A stretch of DNA of 64,000 nucleotides, from positions 40,415 through 104,414 of the forward strand of contig JBAVEN010000054.1 in the NCBI GenBank assembly GCA_049587755.1. Direction: 5' to 3'. This DNA comes from Bog-375 sp049587755 (GTDB lineage Bacteria > Acidobacteriota > Terriglobia > Bryobacterales > Bryobacteraceae). The notes under the pieces are model-generated. The model made no database searches and was not told the origin of the DNA. It worked only from the letters and a program-made list of their open reading frames with translations. A program made the translations under genes and the position numbers. Each line of letters starts with the position of its first letter. Within the stretch, counting starts at the first letter, position 1. Positions 8,948 to 16,598 of the stretch are shown in pieces.

Positions 8948-9738
8948 AGGCGGACTTCCAGCAACCCGCCGGCGATCACGCCTCTGGTATTGGTGAGTCC
9001 GCTGCTTGCCGTGGGATAAGCTCCCGTCAGGTTCGTGCCTACAAGCGCGCCGATAGAAACGGCGCTCAGCCGGGGCCGCACGCCGGATTCGCCGGCCGGA
9101 CCGAGTCCGACCAGGAGTTCGACCTGGTCGTGCTTGGTGGTGGCCGAACCTCCGCCATACTGCTGCGGCGGGTCCGGAGCCCAGCGTGTGTAACGCACGG
9201 CGGGCGCAATCTTGAAGCCGCGCAGATTTTTTTCGAAGCCGGCACCGGCCGTGAAGCCAAAGATGGACGGAGTGGTGCCGTTCAGGTTCCCAGCGCCACG
9301 GAAAGAAGGGCCAGCTTCCACAAACGGGCTGACTTTCGCGAGGCGAAACCGGTACTTAGCGAGCACCGGAAACTCCCAGGTAACAACCGGAGAAGGAGAG
9401 ACACCATAAAGTCCACCACTGGGTGCGACGGAGGCCATGGTGAGATGCAACTCGCGGAACATGCCATCGCCTTCCAGCGACCAACAGGGAGTGAAGCGCA
9501 TCTCGATCGATACGCCCGCGATGTAATCCTTGGCGGGTGAGAAGTAGCGTGCGTCGATGATGACGCCGTTAAAGTCTCCGGGTATCGTGTCCGTGGGGAA
9601 GGCATCGGTAACCGCTACTCCGCCGATAAGACCGATGGACAGGCTTTGCGAAAACGCGGTGCAGGAGAAGGTAACTGCGGCGATGAGAAGGATCGGCCGG
9701 CTGGGCACGCTGTGGATGGAGCAACCGGCGTGCCGCAA
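8860..9738 (-). CDS. Outer-membrane beta-barrel protein, first repeat (frameshifted)
   Basis: The N-terminus has a signal peptide (ILLIAAVTFSCTAFSQ, cleavage near residue 30). The rest alternates polar and aromatic residues as in small OmpA/OMP_b-brl barrels, e.g. 'VSIEMRFTPCWSLEGDGMF' and 'TWEFPVLAKYRFRLA'. Residues ~210-260 begin a second copy ('IGALVGTNLTGAYPT...VIAGGLLEVRL'), and then the frame leaves the homology: the last ~30 residues ('CRARFPWKWMRSTGR') are out-of-frame translation. The start is uncertain: TTG 9738 or GTG 9708. The gene is divergent from the TlpA-like gene and convergent with GH3. Function is unknown beyond outer-membrane localisation. Confidence 0.6.
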   Translation of the reverse strand: MRHAGCSIHSVPSRPILLIAAVTFSCTAFSQSLSIGLIGGVAVTDAFPTDTIPGDFNGVIIDARYFSPAKDYIAGVSIEMRFTPCWSLEGDGMFRELHLTMASVAPSGGLYGVSPSPVVTWEFPVLAKYRFRLAKVSPFVEAGPSFRGAGNLNGTTPSIFGFTAGAGFEKNLRGFKIAPAVRYTRWAPDPPQQYGGGSATTKHDQVELLVGLGPAGESGVRPRLSAVSIGALVGTNLTGAYPTASSGLTNTRGVIAGGLLEVRLCRARFPWKWMRSTGRSALMVCLSTGTDE

Positions 9739-9820
9739 TCCGCGCAGTCAATGTAAACCACTTACTGGAACCGATGTGTGAAATGGAGTCACATGGGTCC
9801 GGTCCTCCTCTGAATGAGGC

Positions 9821-9826
9821 TATAAT
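9821..9826 (+). promoter_or_regulatory. Consensus -10 TATAAT, N8 before ATG 9835
   Basis: A perfect TATAAT ends 8 bases before the ATG of the thioredoxin gene. The only purine-rich stretch (GAGG 9816-9819) is upstream of the -10, so it would not be in the transcript. This suggests a leaderless mRNA. Confidence 0.5.
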
Positions 9827-9834
9827 CGTCTGAA

Positions 9835-10431
9835 ATGCGCGCCCGGCCTTCTCCGTCTGCTGTTGCGGCTCTCGCGGCGCTGGCGGCGTTTACGGTTTGG
9901 ATCACTTGGCGGGCCAAGGCGATTGAAACCAGGCTCGGCGGGCGTGGCGGGCAAGCGACCGCGCTGGATGGCAAGTCGGCGCCGGATTTTCGGCTGGCGG
10001 CGCTCGATGGCCGCTCGCTGTCGCCGGCCGACTTTCGCGGCAAGAAGCTGGTGGTCAGTTTCTGGGCGAGTTGGTGTGGGCCCTGCCGCATGGAGCTGCC
10101 GGCGCTGGCTAAGTTCTATCGGCAAACTCACAAGAGCGACGCCGATTACGAGATTGTCTCCATCAACATCGACGACGACCGTGCGGCCGCTCAGGCTGCG
10201 GCCACCGAGTTGAAGGTGCCGTTCCCGGTGTTGCTCGATCCCACCTCCAAGACCTCGGGAACCTACGGCGTGGGCGCGATTCCAACTCTGTTCGTGATTG
10301 ACAAGGACGGCAAGGTGCTGCACGGGCAGGTAGGCTTCGCACCGGGCTTCGAAATCATCCTGGCGCAGCAACTCGGAATCAAGAACTACAATCCCATCAC
10401 TGGAGCGGCGGATGCCAGCGGCAGCCATTGA
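9835..10431 (+). CDS. TlpA/ResA-like membrane-anchored thioredoxin
   Basis: This is a 198-aa AhpC/TSA-Redoxin family thiol-disulfide protein with an N-terminal signal anchor (~residues 9-27, 'AVAALAALAAFTVWITW'). The WCGPC redox centre is at residues 80-84, and the cis-proline region reads 'GVGAIPTLFVID'. It probably reduces cysteines of periplasmic proteins such as cytochrome c apoproteins, but no ccm genes are adjacent. Its last 20 bases overlap the start of the ABC ATPase gene, so the two are co-transcribed and probably coupled. The start matches a leaderless promoter arrangement. Confidence 0.88.
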   Translation: MRARPSPSAVAALAALAAFTVWITWRAKAIETRLGGRGGQATALDGKSAPDFRLAALDGRSLSPADFRGKKLVVSFWASWCGPCRMELPALAKFYRQTHKSDADYEIVSINIDDDRAAAQAAATELKVPFPVLLDPTSKTSGTYGVGAIPTLFVIDKDGKVLHGQVGFAPGFEIILAQQLGIKNYNPITGAADASGSH

Positions 10432-11347
10432 GTTTCAAAACGTGACCAAGGTGTACCGCCGCATGTTCCGCGAGGAACAGGTCACCGCGCTTTCCTGCGT
10501 GTCGTTCGAGGCAGGCGCGGGCGAAGTCTGCGCGTTCCTGGGGCCGAACGGAGCCGGCAAGACCACCGCCATCGGCCTGTTGATGGGATTCCACTTCGCG
10601 GACTCGGGCGAAATCCGCGTGCTCGGCTGCGCGCCGGGCGACGTCCGCGCCAAGCAACAGATCGGATTCCTGCCGGAGAATTTCGCCTTCTACAAATACC
10701 TCACGGCGCCGAAACTGCTGCGGTTTCACCTTGCCCTGGCAGGGAACCGGACCGCCGAAACCGCCGCACGAATTCCGGAATTGCTTGCCAAGGTGAGGCT
10801 GCACGGCTACGAGGAAATGAAGATCGGCAGGTATTCCCGCGGGATGGTGCAGCGCCTGGGGCTGGCGCAGGCGTTTCTCGGCAGCCCGCAGTTGCTGATT
10901 CTCGATGAGCCGACCTCGGGGCTCGACCCGGCCGGCCGCAAGGAAATCCTGGAATTGCTGCTGGCTCTCAAAGCGGAGGGGAAAACGGTTTTTCTGAGCT
11001 CGCACATACTGCCGGAGGTGGAGCAGATCTGCGACCGCATCGTCATCATCGACCGCGGCCGGCTGCTGCGCGCGGGCCGTCTTGAGGAGATGCTGGCGAG
11101 CGGCGATCGCGTCGAGGTTGTGGCGGACCGCATCACCAAGGAGATCGAGCAGGCGGCCGCCGTGAGCGGAGCGGTGGTCGAGCGCGGGCCGCACGGCGTG
11201 CGCATCGTTCTCGATGCCGCGCGGAAGCGCGAGATGGCGGAGGCTCTGTGGAACGCCGGATCGGACGTGATCAGTATCAATCCGGTGAAGAGCTCGCTCG
11301 AAGAAGTGTTTCTGAAAGTGGTGGAGCATCGCGAGGGGGACGCATGA
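10412..11347 (+). CDS. ABC transporter ATP-binding protein (ABC-2 type)
   Basis: This 311-aa ATPase of the CcmA/NatA/DrrA class powers the membrane protein encoded next. Walker A GPNGAGKT is at residues 44-51, the signature 'YSRGMVQRLG' near 140, Walker B 'LLILDEPTSGLDP' near 160, and the switch histidine in 'FLSSHILPEVEQ'. The C-terminal ~80 residues form the usual extension of drug/nodulation exporters. GGAG lies 9-10 bases before ATG 10412. The start overlaps the thioredoxin gene by 20 bases and the stop overlaps the next ATG (ATGA). Confidence 0.92.
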   Translation: MPAAAIEFQNVTKVYRRMFREEQVTALSCVSFEAGAGEVCAFLGPNGAGKTTAIGLLMGFHFADSGEIRVLGCAPGDVRAKQQIGFLPENFAFYKYLTAPKLLRFHLALAGNRTAETAARIPELLAKVRLHGYEEMKIGRYSRGMVQRLGLAQAFLGSPQLLILDEPTSGLDPAGRKEILELLLALKAEGKTVFLSSHILPEVEQICDRIVIIDRGRLLRAGRLEEMLASGDRVEVVADRITKEIEQAAAVSGAVVERGPHGVRIVLDAARKREMAEALWNAGSDVISINPVKSSLEEVFLKVVEHREGDA

Positions 11348-12144
11348 AGGTTCGAGTGATCGCGCTCAACACGTTCGCCGGTTTTCTGCGAAATAAGCTC
11401 ATCGTTCTCTTTCTGGCCATCTTCCTTTGCATCCTCCTCTTGTTCATGACGCCGCTGCTGATGATGAAAGCGATGAGCGGGCAGACCGCCGGGCAGACGG
11501 AATCGCCTGTGCTCACCTTGGTGGGTCTGCTGATGACGATGATCAGCGGATTCGGCAGCCTACTGGCGGCGTGGTCGGCCGCGGACACGGTGGCGGACGA
11601 AATGAAATCCGGTACTATTCTGGCGGTGCTGGCCCGGCCGGTGCGCCGCTGGGAGTTTCTGCTGGGTAAGTACCTCGGCGTGCAGCTCCTGATGGCGGTC
11701 TATGTTCTCTTCATGTTCGGGTTCAGTTACCTGCTGGCCTGGATTGGCGGCGAGCGCATCCAGACCACGCCGTGGGTATTGATCGTCTATCCGCTCGTTC
11801 GTTACGCAATTTACGGCGCGATTGCCATGTTTCTGGTGACCATGATGCACCCGGTGATGGCTTTTGGTGCCGTGCTGGTGACTGCCATTTTGGCACTCAT
11901 GGTGCAGCCCGGGCTGCGCCCACCGGCCTTTCTGCCCGGCCCGCTGAAGGCGGTCGTATATACAATCCTTCCCTCAACTGCTTTGCTCTCGGAGAGCAGG
12001 TTTCTTACCATTACGCACGCCTCGCTCGCGAAGATCAGTTGGGACGTGCATGCCGTCACGTTGAGTTATGGCCTGAACTATGCGCTGATCTGCTTTTTGC
12101 TGGCAGTTTGGTCGTTCCGACGCCGCAGTTTGTCGCGTGACTGA
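11344..12144 (+). CDS. ABC-2 type permease
   Basis: This membrane subunit is 266 aa. The start is ATG 11344 (MKVRVIALNTFAGFLRNK), overlapping the ATPase stop by 4 bases. About six transmembrane segments are visible (e.g. 'LIVLFLAIFLCILLLFMTPLL', 'FGFSYLLAWI', a final segment 'ALICFLLAVWSF'). The cytosolic 'MKSGTILAVLARPVRRWEFLLGKY' is the classic ABC-2 motif linking the second membrane helix to the ATPase. The substrate is not predictable. The ResA-like neighbour suggests envelope biogenesis, but this is only context. Confidence 0.88.
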   Translation: MKVRVIALNTFAGFLRNKLIVLFLAIFLCILLLFMTPLLMMKAMSGQTAGQTESPVLTLVGLLMTMISGFGSLLAAWSAADTVADEMKSGTILAVLARPVRRWEFLLGKYLGVQLLMAVYVLFMFGFSYLLAWIGGERIQTTPWVLIVYPLVRYAIYGAIAMFLVTMMHPVMAFGAVLVTAILALMVQPGLRPPAFLPGPLKAVVYTILPSTALLSESRFLTITHASLAKISWDVHAVTLSYGLNYALICFLLAVWSFRRRSLSRD

Positions 12145-12251
12145 GCTTCGCCTTCCGTCCTCCGGCAAAACAGGCCAGTGAGACATTATTTCATCTCGGA
12201 TTACAACAATGTGTGACAGAATGAAACAAGAAGGTGGACTTAAGAAAACGT

Positions 12252-12518
12252 ATGGCACGCACACTCACGAACGAAATCATCGCCGCCGCCATTGCGGGCT
12301 TTGAAACGCAAAAGGCAAAGATAGACGCTCAGATTGCGGACCTTCGCCAGACGCTGAGCGGGGGCCGCACGGAAAGCGCCGCCCCGGCCGCGCCGGCGAA
12401 GCGCAAGCGCAGGTTGAGCGCCGCAGGCAGACGGGCCATAGCGGCAGCGGCGCGGAAGCGCTGGGCGGCCGTCAAAGCCGCTTCTAAGAAACCGGCGAAG
12501 AAGACTGCGGCCAAGTAA
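12252..12518 (+). CDS. Small basic protein with histone-like lysine/alanine tail
   Basis: This is an 88-aa protein (ATG 12252; a GTG at 12234 is in frame). The N-terminal ~35 residues predict an amphipathic helix ('IIAAAIAGFETQKAKIDAQI'). The middle has 'RLSAAGRRAIAAAARKRWAAV', a motif I know from many short bacterial proteins that resemble DNA-associated coiled coils. The C-terminus 'KKPAKKTAAK' is like the histone H1/HU tails. It is probably nucleic-acid binding, by composition only. It stands alone, 107 bp after the ABC permease. Confidence 0.65.
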   Translation: MARTLTNEIIAAAIAGFETQKAKIDAQIADLRQTLSGGRTESAAPAAPAKRKRRLSAAGRRAIAAAARKRWAAVKAASKKPAKKTAAK

Positions 12519-12618
12519 TCCAAGGCTTCGTTCATAGCCGGCGCAAGCCGGCATAACTCACCCACCGTTCGCAACGTCACGGCGACGCCACCGCCAGTTG
12601 CGCCAGGCGCGCTGTGCG

Positions 12619-13326
12619 TCAGTTAGGCGGGTTGTCGCCGCTGTCCTTTTTGTCGGTCTGATCCTTAGACTTATCGGCAGGCTTGTCGCCTGGTTTCTCA
12701 CCTGGCCGGTACAGCGTGGGAGCCTTCCTTTGCGGTTCCTCTTTGGCCGCCTTCTGATCGGCTTCCTGCTTGGCTTTGCGCTCCGCAGGCGACATGGAAT
12801 CTTCCAGCGCCTTCTTGTCCTGCTCTTGGCGCGCTTCTACTTCGCGCTCGCGTTGCCCCAGGTCCTCCCGCGCCAGCTCCAGGCTGTCGCTGGTGGTGTC
12901 AAGGGCGTCCTTGAGTACGAAGTCATAGCGATCTTCGTCCCTGGGATGGCTATCTCGAATCTTGCGCAGCGTGGGCAGCATCTCACTCTCTGCGCTAGCC
13001 ACGGACTTGAGTCCCTCGGAGACATCGATCTTGTGTTGCAGCGCGTCGTCGGCCACATCGTCGACCGCATCGATAATCCGGTTGTAGTCGTCGAGGGCAT
13101 CGTGAATCAGAATCGAACGGCCCGGCTTGTTCTTGCCGAGCAAGTCCTTCACCATGTCGACCCGCCGGTGGGCAAAGCCGGCGTAGAGGGCCATCCGTTG
13201 ATTCGGTTCCTGGGCCTCGCGGATCTGATCCGCCTCGTCGGAGGTAAGAAAATCGCGCCGCTGCTGCGCCACTCCCGCCGGCGCCAGCAGCAAGGCGAAC
13301 AATACCGAGTAGATCAGCACTTTCAT
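12619..13326 (-). CDS. Secreted, highly charged unknown protein, 235 aa
   Basis: A signal peptide (MKVLIYSVLFALLLAPAGVAQ) is followed by a helical domain rich in D/E ('IIDAVDDVADDALQHK') and a ~75-residue lysine/glutamate/proline tail ending 'DKKDSGDNPPN'. No family is recognised. The tail is low complexity and probably disordered. Its ATG overlaps the stop of the preceding gene (ATGA), so it is the third gene of the TPR operon. A periplasmic role, perhaps scaffolding, is inferred from the signal peptide and composition only. Confidence 0.75.
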   Translation of the reverse strand: MKVLIYSVLFALLLAPAGVAQQRRDFLTSDEADQIREAQEPNQRMALYAGFAHRRVDMVKDLLGKNKPGRSILIHDALDDYNRIIDAVDDVADDALQHKIDVSEGLKSVASAESEMLPTLRKIRDSHPRDEDRYDFVLKDALDTTSDSLELAREDLGQREREVEARQEQDKKALEDSMSPAERKAKQEADQKAAKEEPQRKAPTLYRPGEKPGDKPADKSKDQTDKKDSGDNPPN

Positions 13327-13769
13327 TTTGGTTTGCCCTCCATCAGACCCATCAGCAGCTTGTCGTGCACCCGTTGCACTTCCGCTTTGGTTATGTCGAG
13401 CAGCGGCCGGTCGGAGTAACTCATGTCCTGCTGCAAGGTGTCGAGCTTGCGGAGGAGCTCGCGCGTCTGGATTTCGGCATACTTGAACCAGCGGGGACTC
13501 TTGCGGGGGTTCTTACCCGTCTGGTCGAGCGAGAGATAGGCCAGATCCACCGCCGCGACGATTTGCGCGGCGTCGGCCGCCACTTTGTCGGCGTATCCCT
13601 GTTGATAATCGGCGCGGGCTGCTTCGAGCGCCGCGTCCGATTCGGCCAGGGCCAGCCGCGCGCGCTTTTCCAGGTTGGGCTCGGCGCGCGCGCGTGCCAG
13701 GTCGGCCGCGCGGGAGCCGCCCGTCATCCACACTAGCGCCACTAACGCCACCCAGCAGCCGCGCGGCAT
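13323..13769 (-). CDS. Secreted unknown protein, 148 aa
   Basis: The start is ATG 13769, overlapping the TPR gene stop by one base (TGATG); a TTG lies one codon earlier. A signal peptide covers ~20 residues ('CWVALVALVWMTGGSRA'). The mature part is helical, with 'KRARLALAESDAALEAARADYQ' and 'IQTRELLRKLDTLQQDMSY'. No family is recognised. Similar overall charge and helix pattern suggest it works with its two operon partners in the periplasm. The far C-terminus overlaps the next ATG. Confidence 0.75.
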   Translation of the reverse strand: MPRGCWVALVALVWMTGGSRAADLARARAEPNLEKRARLALAESDAALEAARADYQQGYADKVAADAAQIVAAVDLAYLSLDQTGKNPRKSPRWFKYAEIQTRELLRKLDTLQQDMSYSDRPLLDITKAEVQRVHDKLLMGLMEGKPK

Positions 13770-14980
13770 CAATGTGTCTCCAACTGGTGGCGGATAATCC
13801 GCACCCGCTGCCGTGCCTGAAATTCCTGGTCGGGGTGCTGACCCTGGCTCATGGCGAGGAATTGTTGGTACGCTTCTAGCGCCGGTTTCAACTGGCGCAT
13901 CTTGTCCAGAATGATGGCCCGCATGAAAGCCAGGCCGGCGTTGTTCTCTCCCAACTGGCGAGCCTTGTCGAACGCTTCCAGCGACCGCGGCAGGTCCCCC
14001 GCCATATACAGCGCATCGCCCAACTCACGCCACGCCGCCACCGCGTCCGGTTTGAGCTTCGCGGCTTCGGCGAATTGCGAGCTGGCCAAAGGAAATTGGC
14101 GCGCGTCGCGCAAGGTGCGGGCATACATCATCCGCAAATCGAAGTCGCCGGGTTCGGCGGCCACCGCCTTTTGGATGAGCGGCGCCGCCTTGGCGGGTTG
14201 ATCGGAAAACGTATATGCCATCGCCAGCGCCACGGCATTAGCTGTGGACGGCTCCTTGGCATATGCGGTTTCGAGAACCGGCACCGCCTCGGTGTATTGT
14301 TTGCCCTCGAGCAACAGGTGCCCAAGGTGCGCCTGCGCGCCGGGATCGTCGGGGAATTCCCGGTAGATGGCGATTGCCACGGCGGGCTGGGCCGCTATTT
14401 CGTAGGCAGCAGCCAGTTCCAGCAGCTCGCCGTGGTACTTGGGATCGAGCGCGGCCGCCTGGCGGTAATGCGGCGCCGCAAGGTCGAGTTTGCCCTCGCG
14501 CATCAGCACATGGCCCAGGCCGGACTCGGCGGCGGCGGATTTGGCATCCAGTTCGATGGCTCGACGATAGCTGGCTTCGGCGCGATCGAGGGCGCCGGCT
14601 TGCGCCTCGGCTTCCGCCAGATAGTAACGCGGCCGGAACTCGTTGGGCTTCTGCGCCGCGGCGGCTTCGAGCAGCGCCTCCGCGCCCGCGTCCTTGTGCC
14701 GCAGCATCAGCATGCCGCCGTTGAGCTCGGCTTCGTAGAGGCCGGGTTTCAATTCCAGCGTTTTGCGGTATTCCGCAATCCCATCCTCGTCGCGCGCCAG
14801 GAATCCGTAAGTCAGGGCCAAGTTGAAGTGAGCGGCGTAATTGGAAGGATCCGCCGCCACCGCTTTGCGAAACGCTTCCGCCGCCGCTTCGTACTGGCCC
14901 GATCCGAGCGCCTTCAGCCCTTCGGCCGCGAAGTCGGAGGCCTGCAGCAACAGAAAGAGGGCGGCCAGGGTGGCCCACAT
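13769..14980 (-). CDS. Secreted TPR-repeat protein, 403 aa
   Basis: A signal peptide (MWATLAALFLLLQASDFAAE) is followed by about ten tetratricopeptide repeats, e.g. 'GQYEAAAEAFRKAVAADPSN' and 'GKLDLAAPHYRQAAALDPK', with the W/L-G-Y-A-F-A-P spacing. TPR arrays bind other proteins; here probably in the periplasm. It is the first gene of a three-gene operon with the two secreted proteins downstream. The start codon is preceded by TAGAAT-N6 and no ribosome site. Confidence 0.85.
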   Translation of the reverse strand: MWATLAALFLLLQASDFAAEGLKALGSGQYEAAAEAFRKAVAADPSNYAAHFNLALTYGFLARDEDGIAEYRKTLELKPGLYEAELNGGMLMLRHKDAGAEALLEAAAAQKPNEFRPRYYLAEAEAQAGALDRAEASYRRAIELDAKSAAAESGLGHVLMREGKLDLAAPHYRQAAALDPKYHGELLELAAAYEIAAQPAVAIAIYREFPDDPGAQAHLGHLLLEGKQYTEAVPVLETAYAKEPSTANAVALAMAYTFSDQPAKAAPLIQKAVAAEPGDFDLRMMYARTLRDARQFPLASSQFAEAAKLKPDAVAAWRELGDALYMAGDLPRSLEAFDKARQLGENNAGLAFMRAIILDKMRQLKPALEAYQQFLAMSQGQHPDQEFQARQRVRIIRHQLETH

Positions 14981-14986
14981 AATTCA

Positions 14987-14992
14987 ATTCTA
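14987..14992 (-). promoter_or_regulatory. -10-like TAGAAT, N6 before TPR gene ATG
   Basis: On the minus strand TAGAAT-TGAATT-ATG places a likely transcription start on the start codon. No Shine-Dalgarno is possible in such a transcript. Confidence 0.4.
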
Positions 14993-15061
14993 AATCTTCT
15001 CGCCGTCCAAACCAGCCTTGGGTAAGCTTATGCCGGGTGGTATCCGGCCAACAAACCGCGC

Positions 15062-15601
15062 CTACTCCTTGGCGGGAGCGGGCGGGGTTTTCATCAGGTC
15101 CAGGTCCGGGTCCTCCTCGGGCGCAGGGGCGAGATGGAGCGGCAAGTCGATGCGCGCCTCATGCTGGCCGTTTTCGTCGAGAATGTGCAACGTGTAGTGG
15201 CCGGTAGGCACGTCGAAAACGGCGTTGCCGCCGAGCGTATCCGCCGGCGCCAGGGTACGCACCACGCCAATCCAGTCCGGCACACCGTCTCCATCGCTCA
15301 GCTCGGGAAAACGGTGCCCGCCGTCGTCTTCGACGCTCAGATTCGGCACCGCCGCCTGGGCATCGCCGCCGTTGCTGACGCTCAGCCGCACCAATAGAAA
15401 CTGGTTCCGCGGCACTCGCGCGCCGGGACCCTCTCCGAACTCCGGGTACCATTGCGTCTCAACGCCGACGTACGTCAGATGACCGATGGCCACCTTCTCG
15501 CCCAGTGGATAGGTGCGAACTTCCCACACAGGATCGACGCAGGATGCCAGCACAGCGGCGCAGAGGGGAACCAGGATAGGCAGCCAGCGAGGGCTCGGCA
15601 T
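15062..15601 (-). CDS. Putative lipoprotein, 179 aa
   Basis: The ATG at 15601 is preferred over the longer 15640 start because it gives a clean lipoprotein signal: 'WLPILVPLCAAVLASC' with lipobox LASC. The mature part is beta-rich ('FLLVRLSVSNGGDAQAAVPNLSVEDDGG'), resembling DUF4352-type immunoglobulin-like domains that often sit on lipoproteins. It ends in an acidic/proline tail. It lies just downstream of the Spy-like gene and may belong to the same envelope-stress unit; the ~60-bp gap leaves this open. Confidence 0.7.
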   Translation of the reverse strand: MPSPRWLPILVPLCAAVLASCVDPVWEVRTYPLGEKVAIGHLTYVGVETQWYPEFGEGPGARVPRNQFLLVRLSVSNGGDAQAAVPNLSVEDDGGHRFPELSDGDGVPDWIGVVRTLAPADTLGGNAVFDVPTGHYTLHILDENGQHEARIDLPLHLAPAPEEDPDLDLMKTPPAPAKE

Positions 15602-15663
15602 AGGCAAGACCATTGTCGCCACCGCCAACAAGGGTGTCAATCGCGCCGCCGCCGGACCAACGA

Positions 15664-16038
15664 TTACTGGCGTTGCGCTTCCTGCAGGATGCGGTCGAAT
15701 TTTCGGCGCTGCTCCGGGTTGAGCACTTGGTCAATGCGGGCTCTGCTGTCGCTCAGCACCGTGCGGTAGTACTGCCAGAAGTCGTTGAGGATGGACTGCA
15801 TCTGCTCCGCCTGGGCCGGCGTCAGATCCAGTTCCTTGCGTAGACGCTCGAAGTAGAGAGTGCGGCCGGCGGGGGAATCGAACGCCGGCTGATGGAGGCG
15901 CTCGTGGAAACCCAGGTTCATGACCAGCGCGCCGGCGGCGACGCCGCACAGAAACACCAGTGCCAGCACCATGACGCCGGCCACTCGGGGGTTCCAGTTG
16001 CCGCGAGCAGCGGCCTTCTCCATTAAGTTACCGCTCAT
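15664..16038 (-). CDS. Spy/CpxP-like membrane-anchored periplasmic protein
   Basis: This is a 124-aa protein with one N-terminal membrane segment ('VAGVMVLALVFLCGVAAGALV') and a helical periplasmic domain. The two LTPxQ-type motifs of the Spy/CpxP/CnrX fold appear as 'LDLTPAQAEQMQSILNDF' and 'VLNPEQRRKFDRIL'. Such proteins sense misfolded proteins or metals, or act as chaperones. The start is ATG 16038, overlapping the anti-sigma gene by 11 bases, or ATG 16023, just after its stop. Position directly behind an ECF sigma/anti-sigma pair supports an envelope-stress role. Confidence 0.8.
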   Translation of the reverse strand: MSGNLMEKAAARGNWNPRVAGVMVLALVFLCGVAAGALVMNLGFHERLHQPAFDSPAGRTLYFERLRKELDLTPAQAEQMQSILNDFWQYYRTVLSDSRARIDQVLNPEQRRKFDRILQEAQRQ

Positions 16039-16486
16039 ACGCGGTCAGTGTGAGCAGCATGTTGTCCTGCGCCAGAGCGCTACCGGCTGCCTCCGCGGCG
16101 TTGTCCTGCGACAGCACCGCTTCGGGTGTGAAACTCCCGCGGTAGGTCACTTCCCGCGACACCAGCACGCTGCCCAACACCGCCAGCGTCAGCATGCAGC
16201 TAAACGCCAGCCGTCTGGCGAAAGCCAGGTCGAAGCCGAAAAGGCCGGCGAGGGAGGGCGCGGTACCGGCCTCAATCCGCTTCAGGACCCGGGCATAAAA
16301 GCCCGGCGCCGGCGCGCACGCTTCGTTCCGCAAGGCGCCGAACAAACCCGATACGTCCGCCAGACCATCCATCTCCGCACGACAACCGATACAGTCATTC
16401 AAATGAGTTTCGATGCGCCGGCGCACCGCCGGATCGAGCACACCGGAGAGATACTCTTCGAGGCTCTCCACCACCACCCGATGCAT
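16028..16486 (-). CDS. Anti-sigma factor with zinc-finger (zf-HC2) domain
   Basis: The start is ATG 16486, because GGGAAG lies 7-12 bases before it; the frame is open further upstream. 152 aa. The N-terminal cytoplasmic domain has the zinc motif H-x3-C-x2-C in 'IETHLNDCIGCRAEM'. One transmembrane helix follows ('LAFSCMLTLAVLGSVLV', ~residues 85-105), then a short periplasmic tail. It should hold the sigma factor encoded just upstream until an envelope signal releases it. Its gene lies 113 bp downstream of the sigma gene and overlaps the Spy-like gene. Confidence 0.85.
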   Translation of the reverse strand: MHRVVVESLEEYLSGVLDPAVRRRIETHLNDCIGCRAEMDGLADVSGLFGALRNEACAPAPGFYARVLKRIEAGTAPSLAGLFGFDLAFARRLAFSCMLTLAVLGSVLVSREVTYRGSFTPEAVLSQDNAAEAAGSALAQDNMLLTLTAYER

Positions 16487-16598
16487 ACGTTTCTTCCCTA
16501 ATACCTGCAATACTGCGCCCGGAACCTGCCTCACCGCGGGTGTGCTTCTCACTCCAGCCGCCCGCTCCGGAGGCCCTAATACCAACCCCGCACCGGTC

